64,000 bases of DNA from Trichobilharzia regenti (lineage: Eukaryota > Platyhelminthes > Trematoda > Strigeidida > Schistosomatidae): assembly GCA_944472135.2 (NCBI GenBank), contig OX235262.1, forward strand, positions 60,174,440 through 60,238,439. The letters run 5' to 3'. Of this stretch, positions 34,184 to 47,363 are shown piece after piece (positions within the stretch are counted from its first letter, which is position 1; every line of letters starts with the position of its first letter). A program made the translations under genes and the position numbers. Below the pieces are notes generated by a model that did no database searches, was not told the origin of the DNA, and worked only from the letters and a program-made list of their open reading frames with translations.

Positions 34184-35357
34184 TAGGATTCATACTCGAA
34201 ACGATTCGACAGTCCTGGTTGCCCTATGAACGCCTTATCATGAACAGCGTTCTTGCTGCTGTAGGAGCTCCTTCAATCAACCCACTACGGTTGTCAGCTG
34301 ACTTACCAGTCAAGAAATCAGGATAAACATTTCACTGAAGTAAACGGAGATGGATGTCGACACATCACAAAATATTTTCACTCTGTACTCTACAGACCAA
34401 ATTAATGAATAGAAACGAAGTGGAACTTCATAGCAGCTTCTAAATAAACATGATTAACCTCAAGAAACACTACTTCTGTCGATGGCTATACTGACCAACT
34501 TCACCAACATGAATGTCAGTAACGAGTTATCCACTGTGGTTTATATTCACACGCGCACACACACGCACACACCAATGTGTAAATAGAAATCTGGACACAC
34601 AAGTGATTGAAATAAATGAAGTAATTTGATGTGTAGGGACCTTGTAGAATGTGGAGAAAGACTTGGCGTTTGGATAGCATGTGAACTAGTAATTGACAGA
34701 TGCTTTAGTGATGGAAAATAATTGATCTGATTTCTCAGCTAGACAAAGGTGGGCGACTCTGAAACCGTAGCCATACCATGAATGACGATGTAGAAAGCAA
34801 GAGAGACGGCGTGACGAGATCCATTCGAAAAAACAGCTGTAGTCATTTCGATTTTGCTAGTCACTGGTTGGCTCAAATAGCCAGGCAGATTTCGAGTGGT
34901 CGGAATCGACGAAATTCTCTGAGCTGAATTGAACCGTCTATATGGTTCAAATCACAGCATCAATCAAGCGAGATGGCTGATCGGTGATCAGGCAATTTCG
35001 ATGTGGCTAGCAGGCGGTACAGCTTGCTGTTAGTGGCATCCAACTACCTATGTCAGCCGATCAGTGGTAGATTGCACCACGTCCTATGCAACCTAAACAT
35101 GACACTGCATCGATAGGCTCTTGTTATCTATGAAATAACACCAGCGAAGTTAGCACAAGAGGACAACGAATATTCTGCTCAATGTTCAATTGCATGCAGT
35201 CGTGCAGAGTGAATGTTAATCAATCATTCACCGATTCCGAGTTGTTTCTATCGAAGAAGAGAATGGATCAAATAACTATACCTCATTTCGAGAAGGCGAG
35301 ATGCCTCAAACAATTTTGGAGACGTTGTTAGTGAGGTCATTCAAATCCTAAACGCCT

Positions 35358-35938
35358 CACCAACAATTTCAGACAAAGCTAAACAACTGGAGGCATCTCC
35401 GTAACCTACGAATACTCTCTAATATTTCAAATTTCAAACATGGAAATAGAGAGAGATGGTTGTGAGGAGATTCACATGAGACACACGCGTAAATTACGAA
35501 TAGGCAGAAGGATGTTTGTATTAGTTGAGTTAGGAATGGTGTCCAGATTTGAAAGTGTGGATGAATAAGTTTTTCTGTGTACAAGATTAGGGTTATGCAT
35601 ATGAATGTTCGGACCCTTAACATCGCTAATGACACAGCCATATAAGCTTGTTAGTAGGCATCTAACGACTTCATAGATAACTGCGAATCCACTTGACGTC
35701 GCGATATATCGACCATTCTTGTGACCCGAATAGAATACTATACGTTATCCGTATACAACTTGAGCAGTGTGGTAGAGTACACTACCTTTATGGATCAGAT
35801 AATAATATCAGTTAATATTACTGTATAACACTGTGTGATTTATCAAAATAAAATCTCATCCATAATGAAAGAATATTAAATGCCACATTGATTCATTCGG
35901 GCGTATTTGTAGACATCCGCGGTCGAGTTAATTTACTC
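35358..35938 (-). repeat. Extra 581 bp A sub-repeat (R5 copy)
   Basis: Inverted counterpart of 30584-31164, with the same diverged and identical portions. Its presence in both arms of one palindrome and in no other unit implies arm-to-arm homogenisation. Confidence 0.85.
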
Positions 35939-37925
35939 CTCACCAACAATTTCAGACAAAGCTACACAATTGGAGGCATCTCCGTAACCTACGAATACTC
36001 TCTAATATTTCAAATTTCAAACATGGAAATAGAGAGAGATGGTTGTGAGGAGATTCACATGAGACACACGCGTAAATTACGAATAGGCAGAAGGATGTTT
36101 GTATTAGTTGGTTTAAGAATTGTGTTCAGACTGAAAAGTCTGGATGGATCAGTTTATTCCGTGAACAAAATTATGGTTATCCGTATAAATGTCCAGACCT
36201 TTATCAACGCCAATAACTAAGGCACACAAAGCTACAGATAGGTATGTTTTGACCTTCTTGATAACTGATAGTCCACTTGACACAGAGATAGAGCAACTGT
36301 TGTTATGATTCTAATAGAATATTACACGCCATATTGACTCATTCAGGCGTATTTGTAGACATCCGCGGTCGTGTTAATTTACTCCTCGAGGTGAGACACA
36401 TATCTAACGACCTATATATCTCGCTCCACACGAGTAATTGAAATGTTAAATGAACATAAACGATTTTTGTGGTGATAGTTCACACATGTCTGGTTATTGG
36501 TGAACACTGAAGGGTGGATAAATGCAAATTGTGAATCAGATGCGAAGAATGATGTCGAGCACTGTTCGACGATATCCAATTGAAGTATACATCAGCAACT
36601 AGGCAAAACTTTACATATGGTTATAATAGTGTGGCTCAGTGATGAATATTCAACAGGAGCCATAGTGATATTTAGAAAAGAATAACTAAGCGAACACTAT
36701 TGTAATCCATCACATCCTATCTGGCCTAAAATTAGAATACAGAATTAATTAATAGTTAACAGAAACATATTTAAACATGAACTCATGACGATGAGTTGTC
36801 CATTGGATAACATGATTGTGCCTTTCTACTCTGCAATTAGTCACCATAATTATAATAATTATAATAATAAAATAATGATAATTATGATAATACTAATAAT
36901 AACACTGAAAATAGTGATAGTGATATTACTACTAAATATACTTCTAGTAGTAGATACGCTGAAGCACATGAATACAGTTTTCATAGATGACTTCATTTTC
37001 TGCCTTAACTGATAGACACTATATTAGTCGCATAATTACTAAATATGGAATTTACTAATTAGTTAGCAATAAGAAGATGTCTACGTGGATTTGACCCGCT
37101 TGGTTTGTTTACTCATACATAGACAGATATATATATATATATATATGCATAGTGAAAATTGTTAACTGGCGTAAACCATCTGAAGTATATTCACATTGTC
37201 GTGTGTATTAGAAAACTGAGAGAATGAACTCATCTGCGAAAACTGTATTCGTCTGCTTCAGCGTACGTTCTCTCATTGTCCTCAAACATATTTCATTTCA
37301 TGTTTGTTTTTCTTATCACAGGTGATCGTTTTATTGTGTCATTTCAACGAATGTAAATCTACTGATACGCATTCGCAATGTGAGCCCATAAAACACTTCG
37401 AAATATGTGTGAATGTAACTAAAGCTGACATTCTTAATCGTGAGTTCGATATATTTTGCTGAAGTAAAATTGATGCATTGAGATATTTTGAATATTTTTT
37501 TTAATATGGCTGTGTTGAGAGTGATGATTGGATACGCGAAGAGTGGGTGAATATCTCAGTGAATTGAATCAGTAGCGACGGGTCGAGTAGAGGGATGCTG
37601 TGCCAGCTGAGCCACGAGAAACACGTTTACCACATGTTAGCGTTAATAGTGATGTCCAGCGGTCATCAGTGTGTGCGTAATATCCTACCGTCTCTTAACC
37701 TACATACACGTGGATTAATGTGTATACAAATATGTTTGAATACATTCACTCACAACTCACTTGGACGATTCCAATACCGTCTCTAGTATCAATGCCTTCA
37801 ACGGTGATGAATGTGATATAGGTATAAGGGAGGTTTGCACTCCTCTCCCATTCAACGAACAGAAAATAACGTCGAAAGACATGACAAGCATACTTTCACA
37901 TCACTCCACGCAGTGAAATTAGTCC

Positions 37926-38177
37926 TCATTCTTCACTCGTGTAAATCAACCCCAGCACCAGTGTACCTTTCAATCCATTATCGAAGTATTCATTTGTAAT
38001 CTGATATGTACACAGCTCTGGTGTGAAGAATGCTGGTTGATTCCTCTGTCTGTTCACCGCCTCATACGAAAGTGAGATAACTTCCTGTATTGTCATCATT
38101 GCCAACTGACCAGACATTTGAAGGTGAAATTCGGTAGTGATGATTCCTGTTCCATATCGACGAACACCAAAATAATA
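37926..38177 (-). other. Block I 84-codon frame (R5 copy)
   Basis: Unchanged copy of the frame at 8027-8278. Confidence 0.4.
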
Positions 38178-38325
38178 TCATGACGAACTGAATTCATCAC
38201 TCTCCATGCATACATCGATGTATGAAAATTTGCCAAGAGTCGCTTTTCATAGACGATAAACAATCCATAAGTATACTTTGTTCAGGTGATGATTTGAGTG
38301 ATATGCATTTTATGATGGAGTAGAA

Positions 38326-38643
38326 TTGTTTCCTTCCCTCAAATACATTCACTGCATTCCTCTCATTCTCTCTACAGCAACTCTCCATCCCCAATTCGAT
38401 TTGTCCTCAATGAGGTATGCTGTGAATATGAACACCATTGATTTCATGATGGAATGCATACAAGACAAGGTTTGCACAGTGAAAACACACTTGTGTTATA
38501 TTGGTGGCCAACTGCAAGCTGAGTGGAGACATTGTTACAATGAGGAGGCGATGCAGGTGCTACAGACTGCGTATGAATATTTGGAAAGCGTGAGACACAC
38601 ACCAATGGAATTCGACCTAAAGAAATTCTTCAGATTAGACTAA
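38326..38643 (+). other. Block I 105-codon frame (R5 copy)
   Basis: Unchanged copy of the frame at 8427-8744. Confidence 0.35.
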
Positions 38644-39463
38644 TTCCAGTGTCGCCGAGTAATACAGCGTTGAATCCTGCATTTATCTTCGGTTTCGCTT
38701 TGTAAATACCTCCGATTCCCTGACATTGCATGCAGAACACGTTCTGACTTTCTTTTCACAGATTGATTGTCTCACACCTGTACTCATATTAATCAAACGA
38801 GTGATTCGATGAAGGAGAGAAGAATCATTCTCTTTAATTTTATCCATAACTTTATTCTGATGATATAATCAAATAACAAATACTTATTGCTCTGTATATA
38901 TTCTGACATTTCTCCTGCTTATTGTCACATGCACTTATTTTGTAACCAGTCATTGCACTACAGGATGTTTTCCACCTTTGTTTCTGTACACTGACTGAAA
39001 TATACTCATAGTTGCGATTTTGTCTTCCATCCTGATATCAACTGTTCATAATAATTTGTGTTATTTTCACTACCAGTGCAGTAGAAGTGTGTTTCGATGT
39101 CGTTCGTCCTTTCAACTACTGATTGTATGATGCCCAAGTAGATAGCCGAATGTAAGAAACCAATATTGTAAGCATGACACACTAGTCAAACTTCGTCGTT
39201 GTCGTACATTCCGATGATCGTCGTTTCATTATTGCATGATACTTGTCAACAGGAGACAGTGAATGCACCACGTTCCAACTTGAACGTTGTGTCTAATAAG
39301 TGATTTCAGATGGTGGTGAGACAGTTTGCACACGTGACACTTCTTTCTGGACACCAAAGCTCATCACGTCTCCCTCGTCAAACACTGTTCAGTTAGTCGA
39401 TACTCTGAGTGTGCAGCTTTCACGTGATTTACACGTTGCATTTTGTACTGAACAGAGGTGATT

Positions 39464-39850
39464 GATTGAGGCGCTGATTAGACAGACCTATGTCATAACA
39501 GATTACTAAGCTTAGAATATTTAATCGAATGAATTGTAGTCAAGATTTGACAGAATAGTTCTATAATATTTGGGCGCCGAGTGAGAAGTAGACATTTGTA
39601 AAAAATTATATTTGTAAAATCTCAGCGATATTGAAATGAGTAATTCCAACGTTTCGTTCGGAAATCTGGTCCGAACTTCTTCAGGGAAATTGATCGAAAT
39701 TAACATAACAGGTTTATATATAAAAGGAACATCTTTTGTTTTTAAAAACTTCGTCCAATCATGATTCATAAAACAAATATTAAGACATTGTTTTACAACT
39801 GTTTATTCGCTCACCACATACACACTGTGTTTAAAGTGTTTAACAAAGTT
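39464..39850 (-). repeat. K block (-), copy 3
   Basis: Inverted copy of 26671-27059. It joins arm R5 to the PLE linker and contains the third hammerhead-like motif. Confidence 0.6.
39644..39688 (-). ncRNA. Hammerhead ribozyme-like motif (copy 3)
   Basis: Same sequence and fold as 10898-10942, on the minus strand, in line with the minus-strand PLE to its right. Confidence 0.5.
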
Positions 39851-40080
39851 ACACATGGAGGAGGCAAGTTTAGGCAGTTTATCCTTATTTCTCGAAAGTG
39901 GATTGTTATCCGATTTTTGATTTTTTTTTTTTATTCATTTGAATAGAATAATCTAGCACTATGAATCAGACACTTTACCAGGTTACCTTTACATTTAAAG
40001 GGTGCAAAACTCAAAAATGAGTGTACTGACTTGTTAATTAGTGGCCTGTTTGACACATGGGCTACCTTTTCGTGCATCTA
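39851..40080 (-). pseudogene. Penelope-like element linker with internal deletion
   Basis: Starts as SSM-KLPKL (minus strand) but breaks at about 39904 after CGAAAGTGGATT. About 30 bases of T-rich filler follow, and PLE sequence resumes at ATTTGAATAGAATAATC near 39936. Compared with 61728-62175, about 260 bases are missing, including PLFIKPQFLGD. Confidence 0.8.
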
Positions 40081-40084
40081 CATG

Positions 40085-43000
40085 TTGCATCTAATAAGTC
40101 ATGTTTTCATTCTTAATTTTAATAAAATATGATCACAAATCGTATAAAATACAGTAATTTATTCATTAAATGTTTCAAACCATATGACTTTCATGCATCT
40201 AATAAAACTAAGAGAAAACATCACGGTGGTTGGCAACGTGCTCTTAAACAGACATCTTTATGTCGCACAACTATTCCTGTTATTGTCAGTACAAACTGCC
40301 GTTCACTTCCTAACAAAATTATGCATCTCCAGTCTCTCTTATCATCTGGTACTTATCACAATACGGCGATTGTTTCATTACAAGAAACATGGCTCCATGA
40401 ACACTATGATGGCAATCTGGTTTCCTTAAATGGTTTTATATTGTTTAGACAAGATTGACTATGCTCCAGAGAGAAAAGAGTTGGAGGTGTTGCAACTGTC
40501 ATACATTCTCAATGGTCAACTTCAAATAATGTATGTTTTTCTTTCTCTAGTGACTTTATTGATTGCATAACAGTCAAATGCCGTCAGAAAGACTTATCCA
40601 AGTTTAAATATGTCTTCATCTCAAACATTTATGTTACTCCTGGCTGTTTCGCCTCGGATCTATCTGATTTTATTGATGAATTCGCTGAATTCGCCGTTAC
40701 ACATCTTGAAAACTCTTTATCAGTTGTCACTGGAGATTTCAATTGCTGCGATTGCTCTTTCCTTGTATCATTAGGTCATGTCAATATTGTTAAATTTCCT
40801 ACTCGACTTGATAAAACTGTGGATCTGGTGTTTATTAATGATGAGGAAATATATGAAGCACGCAGACGTGCTCCTATAATGAACTCGGATCATTGTATTA
40901 TTCGGATATTACCTAAGATATACAGCAGATCTCACTTTAATATCCTCTCAAATCTGACCAGGAAAACACAGCAAAGGTGTTACTCACAGGAAAATGTGCT
41001 CAAACTAGGATGTATGCTAAATGACACAAACTGGGAACTTTTCAACGAACACACACTTGATGATACTATTTCCAATTTGACTGACTATCTTAAATTCTGC
41101 CTTGATATATGCTGTCCAAAACAGATACTTTTCAAAAGAATGGACCGTTTCTCTTCCCCTCATATCAAAAAGCTTCGAAGAGATAAAGAGAGGATGTACA
41201 AGACAAAGAATAAATCTGGTCTTAGGAAGATAAACATCCAAATTAAATCTGAAACCAAGAGACTGAACAATAATATTTATAATCAAACAGTACTGTCTTG
41301 TAAAACTTCAGAAAACATATGGAAGCTTTGTAGAGGAATTACAGGTTGTGGTAAGCATAGTAATTGTGCCTCTTCTATTGATGTAAATACTCTCAATAGA
41401 TCTTTAATCCGCCCTCCAAATGTCCCTTTTGCCTTCAATTTAACTAATAACCCAACCAGTGACTTTCATAGTTTCAATACTTCTGATGTTCTTAAATGTT
41501 TAAAATCTCTTAAACATTCCCAAGGTCTAGGCCCTGATGGTATACCTGCCATTCTAAGGAAATTTGCGGGTATTTTAAGTAACCCACTTACAAATATTTT
41601 CAATACTTCTTTTTCTAATAATGTTGTACCTTCTCTGTGGAAAGATATTAAAATCATCCCTGTACTCAAGTCTGGTTCGGGATATAGTGTTAAGTTTAGA
41701 CCTACTGCTATTACCTCTGCTATTTTGAAACTAATGGAGAAATTATTGTTACAAAAACTTGTTCCCTCCCTAAGCTTCTCAAATGATCCAAAGCAGTTTG
41801 CTTGTAAACAGGGTAGAAGTACTTTAGACGCTCCTGTTGTGTTTCTTCACAATATTGTATCCTCCTTAGACAAAGGGGCCAAGTATATCCGTTGTATGTT
41901 CCTTGATTACACATCTGCTTTCGACTCTGTACCAAGAGGCCTTTTGTTAAACAAGCTTAGCCTTACATAAACTGAGTCCTGGGCTATCAACTGGCTGCAC
42001 TCTTACTTCTCCAATAGGATGCAGTACACGGTATATAAAGGTTTGGCTTCGTCGCCTTTGCTTACTGAAGCTGGAGTTCCTCAGTGTGCTGTTCTCTCTC
42101 CGTTTCTCTTTTCCTTCTTCTTACATGACTTACCTCTTTCAGACGAAATCGACTTCGTCAAATGTGCAGATGACCTGACTTTTTCGCTTCCGTTAATTCT
42201 CAGTCAGACTGCTTGAAATTAAATAGCTTCCTGTCGGACATCAGTCAGTGGTCTAAACTAAATGGCCTCATGCTGAGTCCGTCAAAATGCCAGACTAATG
42301 ACATCTCCTTTAGGCATAAACGAGATCCACAAACACTAGTAAGCACTCATGAAGCCTGTAGCATTGAGGGGACTAAAATTGAAACCAAGTCTAATGCAAA
42401 ATACCTCGGATTAGTTTTAACTTCCGACCTTACTCGGTCATCTCATATCCAAACGATTTCTAAGAAAGTGTTTCGTCTAACCTACTACATTAAGAAACCC
42501 AAACTAACTGGAATCACTCAACCTTTGTTTTCACAATTTGTCAACTCTCATATTTTACCGATTCTACTTCACTGCTCTCCATTAGTCTTTCCTGGGTTAC
42601 TGAAAAATGACTATACCATCCTGAGAAGGATGTTGAAGATAGTTAGCAGGACTAGTGGTGTAAACATCAGTCAGCTCGTCACTACATTAGTAGAAAGGCA
42701 TCTGAACACATGGGGAAAGTGGTCTAAAACCATACTCTCCGACCCTCAACACCCTCTCTATTCCCAAATCTCTCCTTGCATCTCATCAAGTAGAACCAGA
42801 AATCAGTACAAAATAATATATGCTCGTACAACCAAGTATAGGAACTCAACGATACTATATGTGGCCCGTGTTCAAAGTGACAGAGACAATGTTAAGCGTG
42901 AAACCTATGACTTGATTTGCTGTTAATTACATAATTTTGGTCCTTTTATTTCCACCTTATACTCTCTTATTTGTACTCTATAGTGAACAACCTTCTTAAA

Positions 43001-43699
43001 CATACTTAGCTACCTAAAATTACTATCATTGGCTTACTCTTTTATTCTTTATTCTATTCTTTCTTTTGTGTATCTACTGGTTCCAACTATATTAGCACTA
43101 TGAGTATTACAAAATTATCCTGCCAATAACCTTCATGTAATATTGGTTTTGTGATTGTTTTTTTTGTTCGGTAATATTAAACTGCCAATCTTTGTTGTAA
43201 ACGCCGTTATCACCATCCTAAAATTTTTTTCTTATGCATGATTACTCACACTACCGCAACAAACACTGCATTAGTGCTGACAATAAAATAAAAACAACAG
43301 GAAATGTTTATTTTATGATTGTTTAGTGTAGTTCAATCAAATTGACTGATCATCTTGGCTATAAACATTCTTAAGAACATCTCAAAACTTCTTGTATGAT
43401 TATAGCTGTTAGTGTTCACCATGCATACACATATCATAGCTTCCACTACCAAATACTGAAATATTTTTCATTATTGGTGTTTATCTTCCTTTCTATTTGG
43501 TATTATTATATGCATTTTTTTGTTATTTTTGAGCTTCTTTTTAGTTTTTGTTGTTGTTTTTTTATATTTATTTTTTTGTAATACTCCTTTTAAATGTGCG
43601 ATGAAATTAGATGCAATATTGTAGATATGTGCTGAAAATTCCACACTGTACCACTAATACTATTTCTGGGATAAAAGCAAAATTATTATTATTATTATT
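40085..43699 (+). mobile_element. CR1-type non-LTR retrotransposon, second full-length copy
   Basis: Same boundaries and flanks as 18605-22214, so a segmental copy and not an independent insertion. It ends in (ATT)n at 43681-43699. Confidence 0.9.
40129..42926 (+). pseudogene. CR1-type endonuclease/RT ORF, two stops plus frameshift
   Basis: Same as 18644-21442, with both shared stops (TGA ending 40458, TAA ending 41970) and in addition a one-base deletion at about 42191 (GCTTCCG for GCTTCCCG), immediately after CADDLTFSLP. The thumb region continues in another frame from 42213. DEFAEF replaces DEFTEF. The 13596 copy shares this deletion. Confidence 0.92.
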
Positions 43700-43970
43700 G
43701 TCCGTTTCTTATACACACTCATTCTTAGTGTGTGATCTTCCTTACTTGCCAGAGAGAGGTCTCGGAATGTTAAACTGTCATTACTATAAGCTGTACTCCA
43801 GACACTCATTGAGAATCTTGAACATGTAATTGACTGTGAAGATTTCAATCCATAATCAGTTCTATAATGAAAAATGCAAGAATGCAGGTAATTTTGTGAA
43901 CACAGATGAGATGGACAGGGAATGAGGAACAACATCGTTTACCAATAAAGAATCTGATAAAGCATTTTGT
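43700..43970 (-). pseudogene. Penelope-like element, RT palm fragment (copy 3)
   Basis: Copy of 15220-15490. AATCCATAATC replaces AATATATAATC, changing Ile to Gly in the minus-strand reading DYGLKSSQS. Confidence 0.75.
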
Positions 43971-46126
43971 ATCCGTGAGCAAGACATTGTACACCGCCGA
44001 TTGGTCGGACTGTCTGCAGACTCTCTTTAGTGTTATTTGCTTTTATGCGTTTAAAGTTCAGGTAGATTATCTCTCAGCCACCTAAATGCGATATATTCAC
44101 ATCACGGATATTTAATGACATGCATTCTACAGGAAAACACCTACCTCAGAAATATCTACGCTACGAGATCCTTCTGACTAAGCGAAAGTTTGCGTGTGAT
44201 CAGTGGAATTCTCCACTGAGAAATGCATCACAGAAAGTTTAACTATCTCGAACGCCTTATTCACTGAGCTTATTAACTAGTCATTACGCATCAGAGAGTC
44301 TTGATACTCGATGAGGAATACACCCAACTTGCAAAACACGTGTCGTATTGAAAGCGACGTCATTCAATTGACCTGGACATTTGCATGTGTGCCTATAGGA
44401 CTCCTGGATGGAAGATATGGGTGATGAATTCCGCCGAAAGGAACAAATTGACTTGTTGGGCGTGGAGTTTGCGAGTCGAAACGATTAAAGTTTGTTTAAG
44501 GAAGGAGAATACACGATTCTTCAATTAATTAGGGACCAGAAGTGAGGACACAGTTCTGTGAGGATACACTGACCTGATAATAATCTGGAGTTCTTCGATT
44601 TCCACTGCTGAGAATGTAGCTGTGGTGTGGAGATTTAGGTTACCTACTGAGATCTCTACACTGCTCACTGCCTTGTCCCTCTTCTCTTTCAATTCTACGT
44701 TGGAATCTTCAGGAAGATTTTGAAACCACAAGTGTTGAATTCTGTGTATGATTGAAGTGTATGTATGGGTATGTGTGTGTTTGTGTGTATGTGGCACGAT
44801 TGAAGGTTGTTTTCTCACACTCTCGTTGCTACACTGCTTAAATCATTTTCCTCAGCATTTCACTGACGCGTGTGAATAAACCTGGGCGTTCACTTCGACT
44901 CATCGTATGCAAAAGAAATGCATGTTGTTGTGAGTTGTATCTTCACTTTGAATCAGTGTCTCTACCTTTCGCTCATCATCGCTAATATTACTAGATTCAC
45001 TTTGAACAGTATTGTGTATTCTGACACAGGTTGTCAAAGAGACATTCGGATACAATTAGATTCACTGAGAATTCGGAAATCGAAGTGGTTGACGTCGGCA
45101 ACTGATAGTTGTGCATTCAGTCATTATTAAGAAAATATGCCTACTTTGACCAACCCTCATCCAGCTGATTGAGTCCTCCCTTTCCTTTGACTAGCTTACA
45201 CGCATTCCAGCCATAGGTTTTGCATCGCACGATCATTTCATTACTACCAGTTCCATTCACCGTTTTCCACATTCCAGGTGAACATCAAGAATATCCTCTT
45301 TCTTCATGCTATTCATGCATTCTCTCGTCTCATCAGTTGAATGTCACCCAACGAGACCGACATGCTCTATTCTGATCACGAATTGCATAAGCACAAAAGC
45401 TTGAAGCCATATACTTCCATATTTCTCTTCATATTTCCTGATCAGTGATCAAAACTGAGAGCCCCACATCATATGATCATCTTCTCTGTGCATACTCATT
45501 CGTCTCTCTACACCATGCAACTGTTCATGATGTTCACCTCTTCTCTTTGATGTGAAATTATGTGCTCTAAAATTTGTGTAACTCTTGCTGCATATATCTC
45601 TGGAAACATGTTTCCCACATATCCTATCCTTTCCTTTAGTGGGAAATCTTTGCGTCCCACCTCGTTGTGTATTCTCGCTCAAGTGGTGAGTCAGGGAATC
45701 AGGTACATATTTTATGCGTTGGCAAAATAGCTGAGTTTGTAACAGTTCTTCTCTGAAAATGGTGATGGACAAGTACAAAATATTGGTACGTCTTTGCTCA
45801 CGCATCATTCCGAAACCACATTTAACAAGGTATTCCAGGGATGGGATGTCTCCTGAGAAAAATGTGATGCTCCGATTGGTTCCTTTCTGCGTCAAATACG
45901 ATTCGGCTGCTCATTTTTCATAGGATCGGATCATTATTCCCTGGTCGGACTAAATTTCATTTGGAAGGCTGATCCACTGAACCAATGCTGAAGCCGGAGG
46001 TAATCTGATTGACTGACGTTCCAAGCATAAAACGAAATCAAACTAAAACAAACACAACACTGGTTGAAATGAGCGGTCTCTAGATACACCGATCAATCAG
46101 CGGTGTACAACGTCATGCTCACGGAT
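43971..46126. mobile_element. Element L, copy 3
   Basis: Same terminal inverted repeats. A one-base deletion in an A run near 45859 extends the minus-strand frame to 148 codons (45449-45895), beginning TQKGTNRSITFFSGD. The added N-terminus is not recognised. GCATCGCACG near 45225 is private. Confidence 0.6.
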
Positions 46127-47200
46127 TCACATTACTTTGTGAGGTAATTTACAGGTCACACCTCAAATCACCACGATCATAGAGACATTGTCAAGAATAG
46201 ATCTCGATTCAGACAATTATAACTTGTAAATAAAGATAAAGTAGTCAGAAAAATAATAAAATATTTTAGACAAATATTTAGGGGAGGGGGGCGAAGTAGT
46301 CCGGTGGCGATGGTCAAGATAAGGAAAGTGGCTGTACATATTTCTTCTGAACACAGGTTCGGCTCCTTCAGGTGGCTTCCTGTGATTTCATCTCTATGTA
46401 GACGACGAACTCGCAAAGCGAAATTCAGATTAGTAGGAATGCGATACATAACTTTAAATGTCGTATTAACGTGAACCTTATGCCCACCATCTACAAGGTG
46501 TGCTAAGATAGAGCTAAGAATAGATCTTGTTTGTCCTTTTCTCAACCATTCTGGATGAAGCTGGGCGATTGAACACTCGATGTAGCTGGCTCCACAGCTT
46601 CATTCAAACTGATAGGTACACATGGAGGAGGCAAGTTTAGGCAGTTTATCCTTATTTCTCGAAAGTGGATTAGGGGTGATTGTGAAGAAACAACCTACCT
46701 CTCCTGCATAATAAGCTATTTTCACTGCATTCTATGGGCACTATGTCATTATTTCGTTGATGGTGTCACCGAAGAACTGCGGTTTTATGAATAGTGGTTT
46801 TTTTCGGAAATGCTGGCATACTGACTCTCCAAGGTGCTGAATTCATACTTTTCTCAATGTACCTATCTGTATACCACCCAGTTCTTCTAAGTAATTTTCA
46901 AATGATATTAGGCTCCTCATTGAGGTAGTCATTTGAATAGAATAATCTAGCACTATGAATCAGACACTTTACCAGGTTACCTTTACATTGTATGGGTATA
47001 AACCTCAATAATGGGCAAGCTGACTTTTTATTGTCGGTTTCCTATACACACTCATTCTTGGTGTTTGATCTTCATTCACAATCCAAGACGTCTCACTGTC
47101 TTCTATTGTGATACTCTCATTACTTTGAGCTGTATTTTAGACATTTATAGGGAATCTTCAACGTGCAATTTGCTCCGAATATTTCCCTTCAGGTTCTTAC
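46127..47200 (-). pseudogene. Penelope-like element 3' part without CR1 (empty site)
   Basis: Minus strand from 47200: WIVNEDQTPRMSVYRKPTIK at about 47030-47090, continuous with the CKGNLVKCLIHSA, PLFIK, KDKLPKLASSM linker and the GIY-YIG remnant (46177-46610). No CR1 lies between. The SVYRKPT motif is better preserved than in the CR1-flanking copies (SVYKKRT). The nuclease reads CGASYIEC, with Gly to Glu in YIG, and LHPEWLRKGQTRS where the 18.1 kb copy has LHPAWLGKGETRS. So this is a separate, more diverged PLE lineage spliced into the array, with exchange near 46.5 kb. Confidence 0.82.
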
Positions 47201-47363
47201 AATTAGGAACATAATATTTGTTGTCGTCTCATTGATGACCAGTTAATTGCATAATGCACTTTTACGTAGAAGCCAGAGATTAGGGTCTAATTGAATAGTG
47301 AATATTCTATGCAAATTATTCTGTTATAAATTAGGGCTATCTAATCCGCAACGTCCTAAAATA
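47201..47363. repeat. Core flank, diverged PLE-associated tail
   Basis: Related in inverted orientation to 9600-9760; begins just after CCCTTCAGGTTCTTACAATTA. No gene seen. It replaces the K block that joins block I in the other cores. Confidence 0.55.

Larger units (their letters stand above)
31991..34527 (+). repeat. Palindrome spacer S2
   Basis: 2537 bp, the same length as S1 and nearly identical. It holds the decayed CR1-like endonuclease and the PLE 5' part listed next. 32000-32369 and 34190-34527 hold no recognisable gene. Confidence 0.92.
34528..39463 (-). repeat. Palindrome arm R5 (inverted, 4936 bp)
   Basis: Reverse complement of R4, including the extra sub-repeat (35358-35938). 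Small differences include an ATT-repeat interruption near 36868 and TACTGATACG near 37360. Sub-block I at 37800-39463 carries both unidentified frames. Confidence 0.94.
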
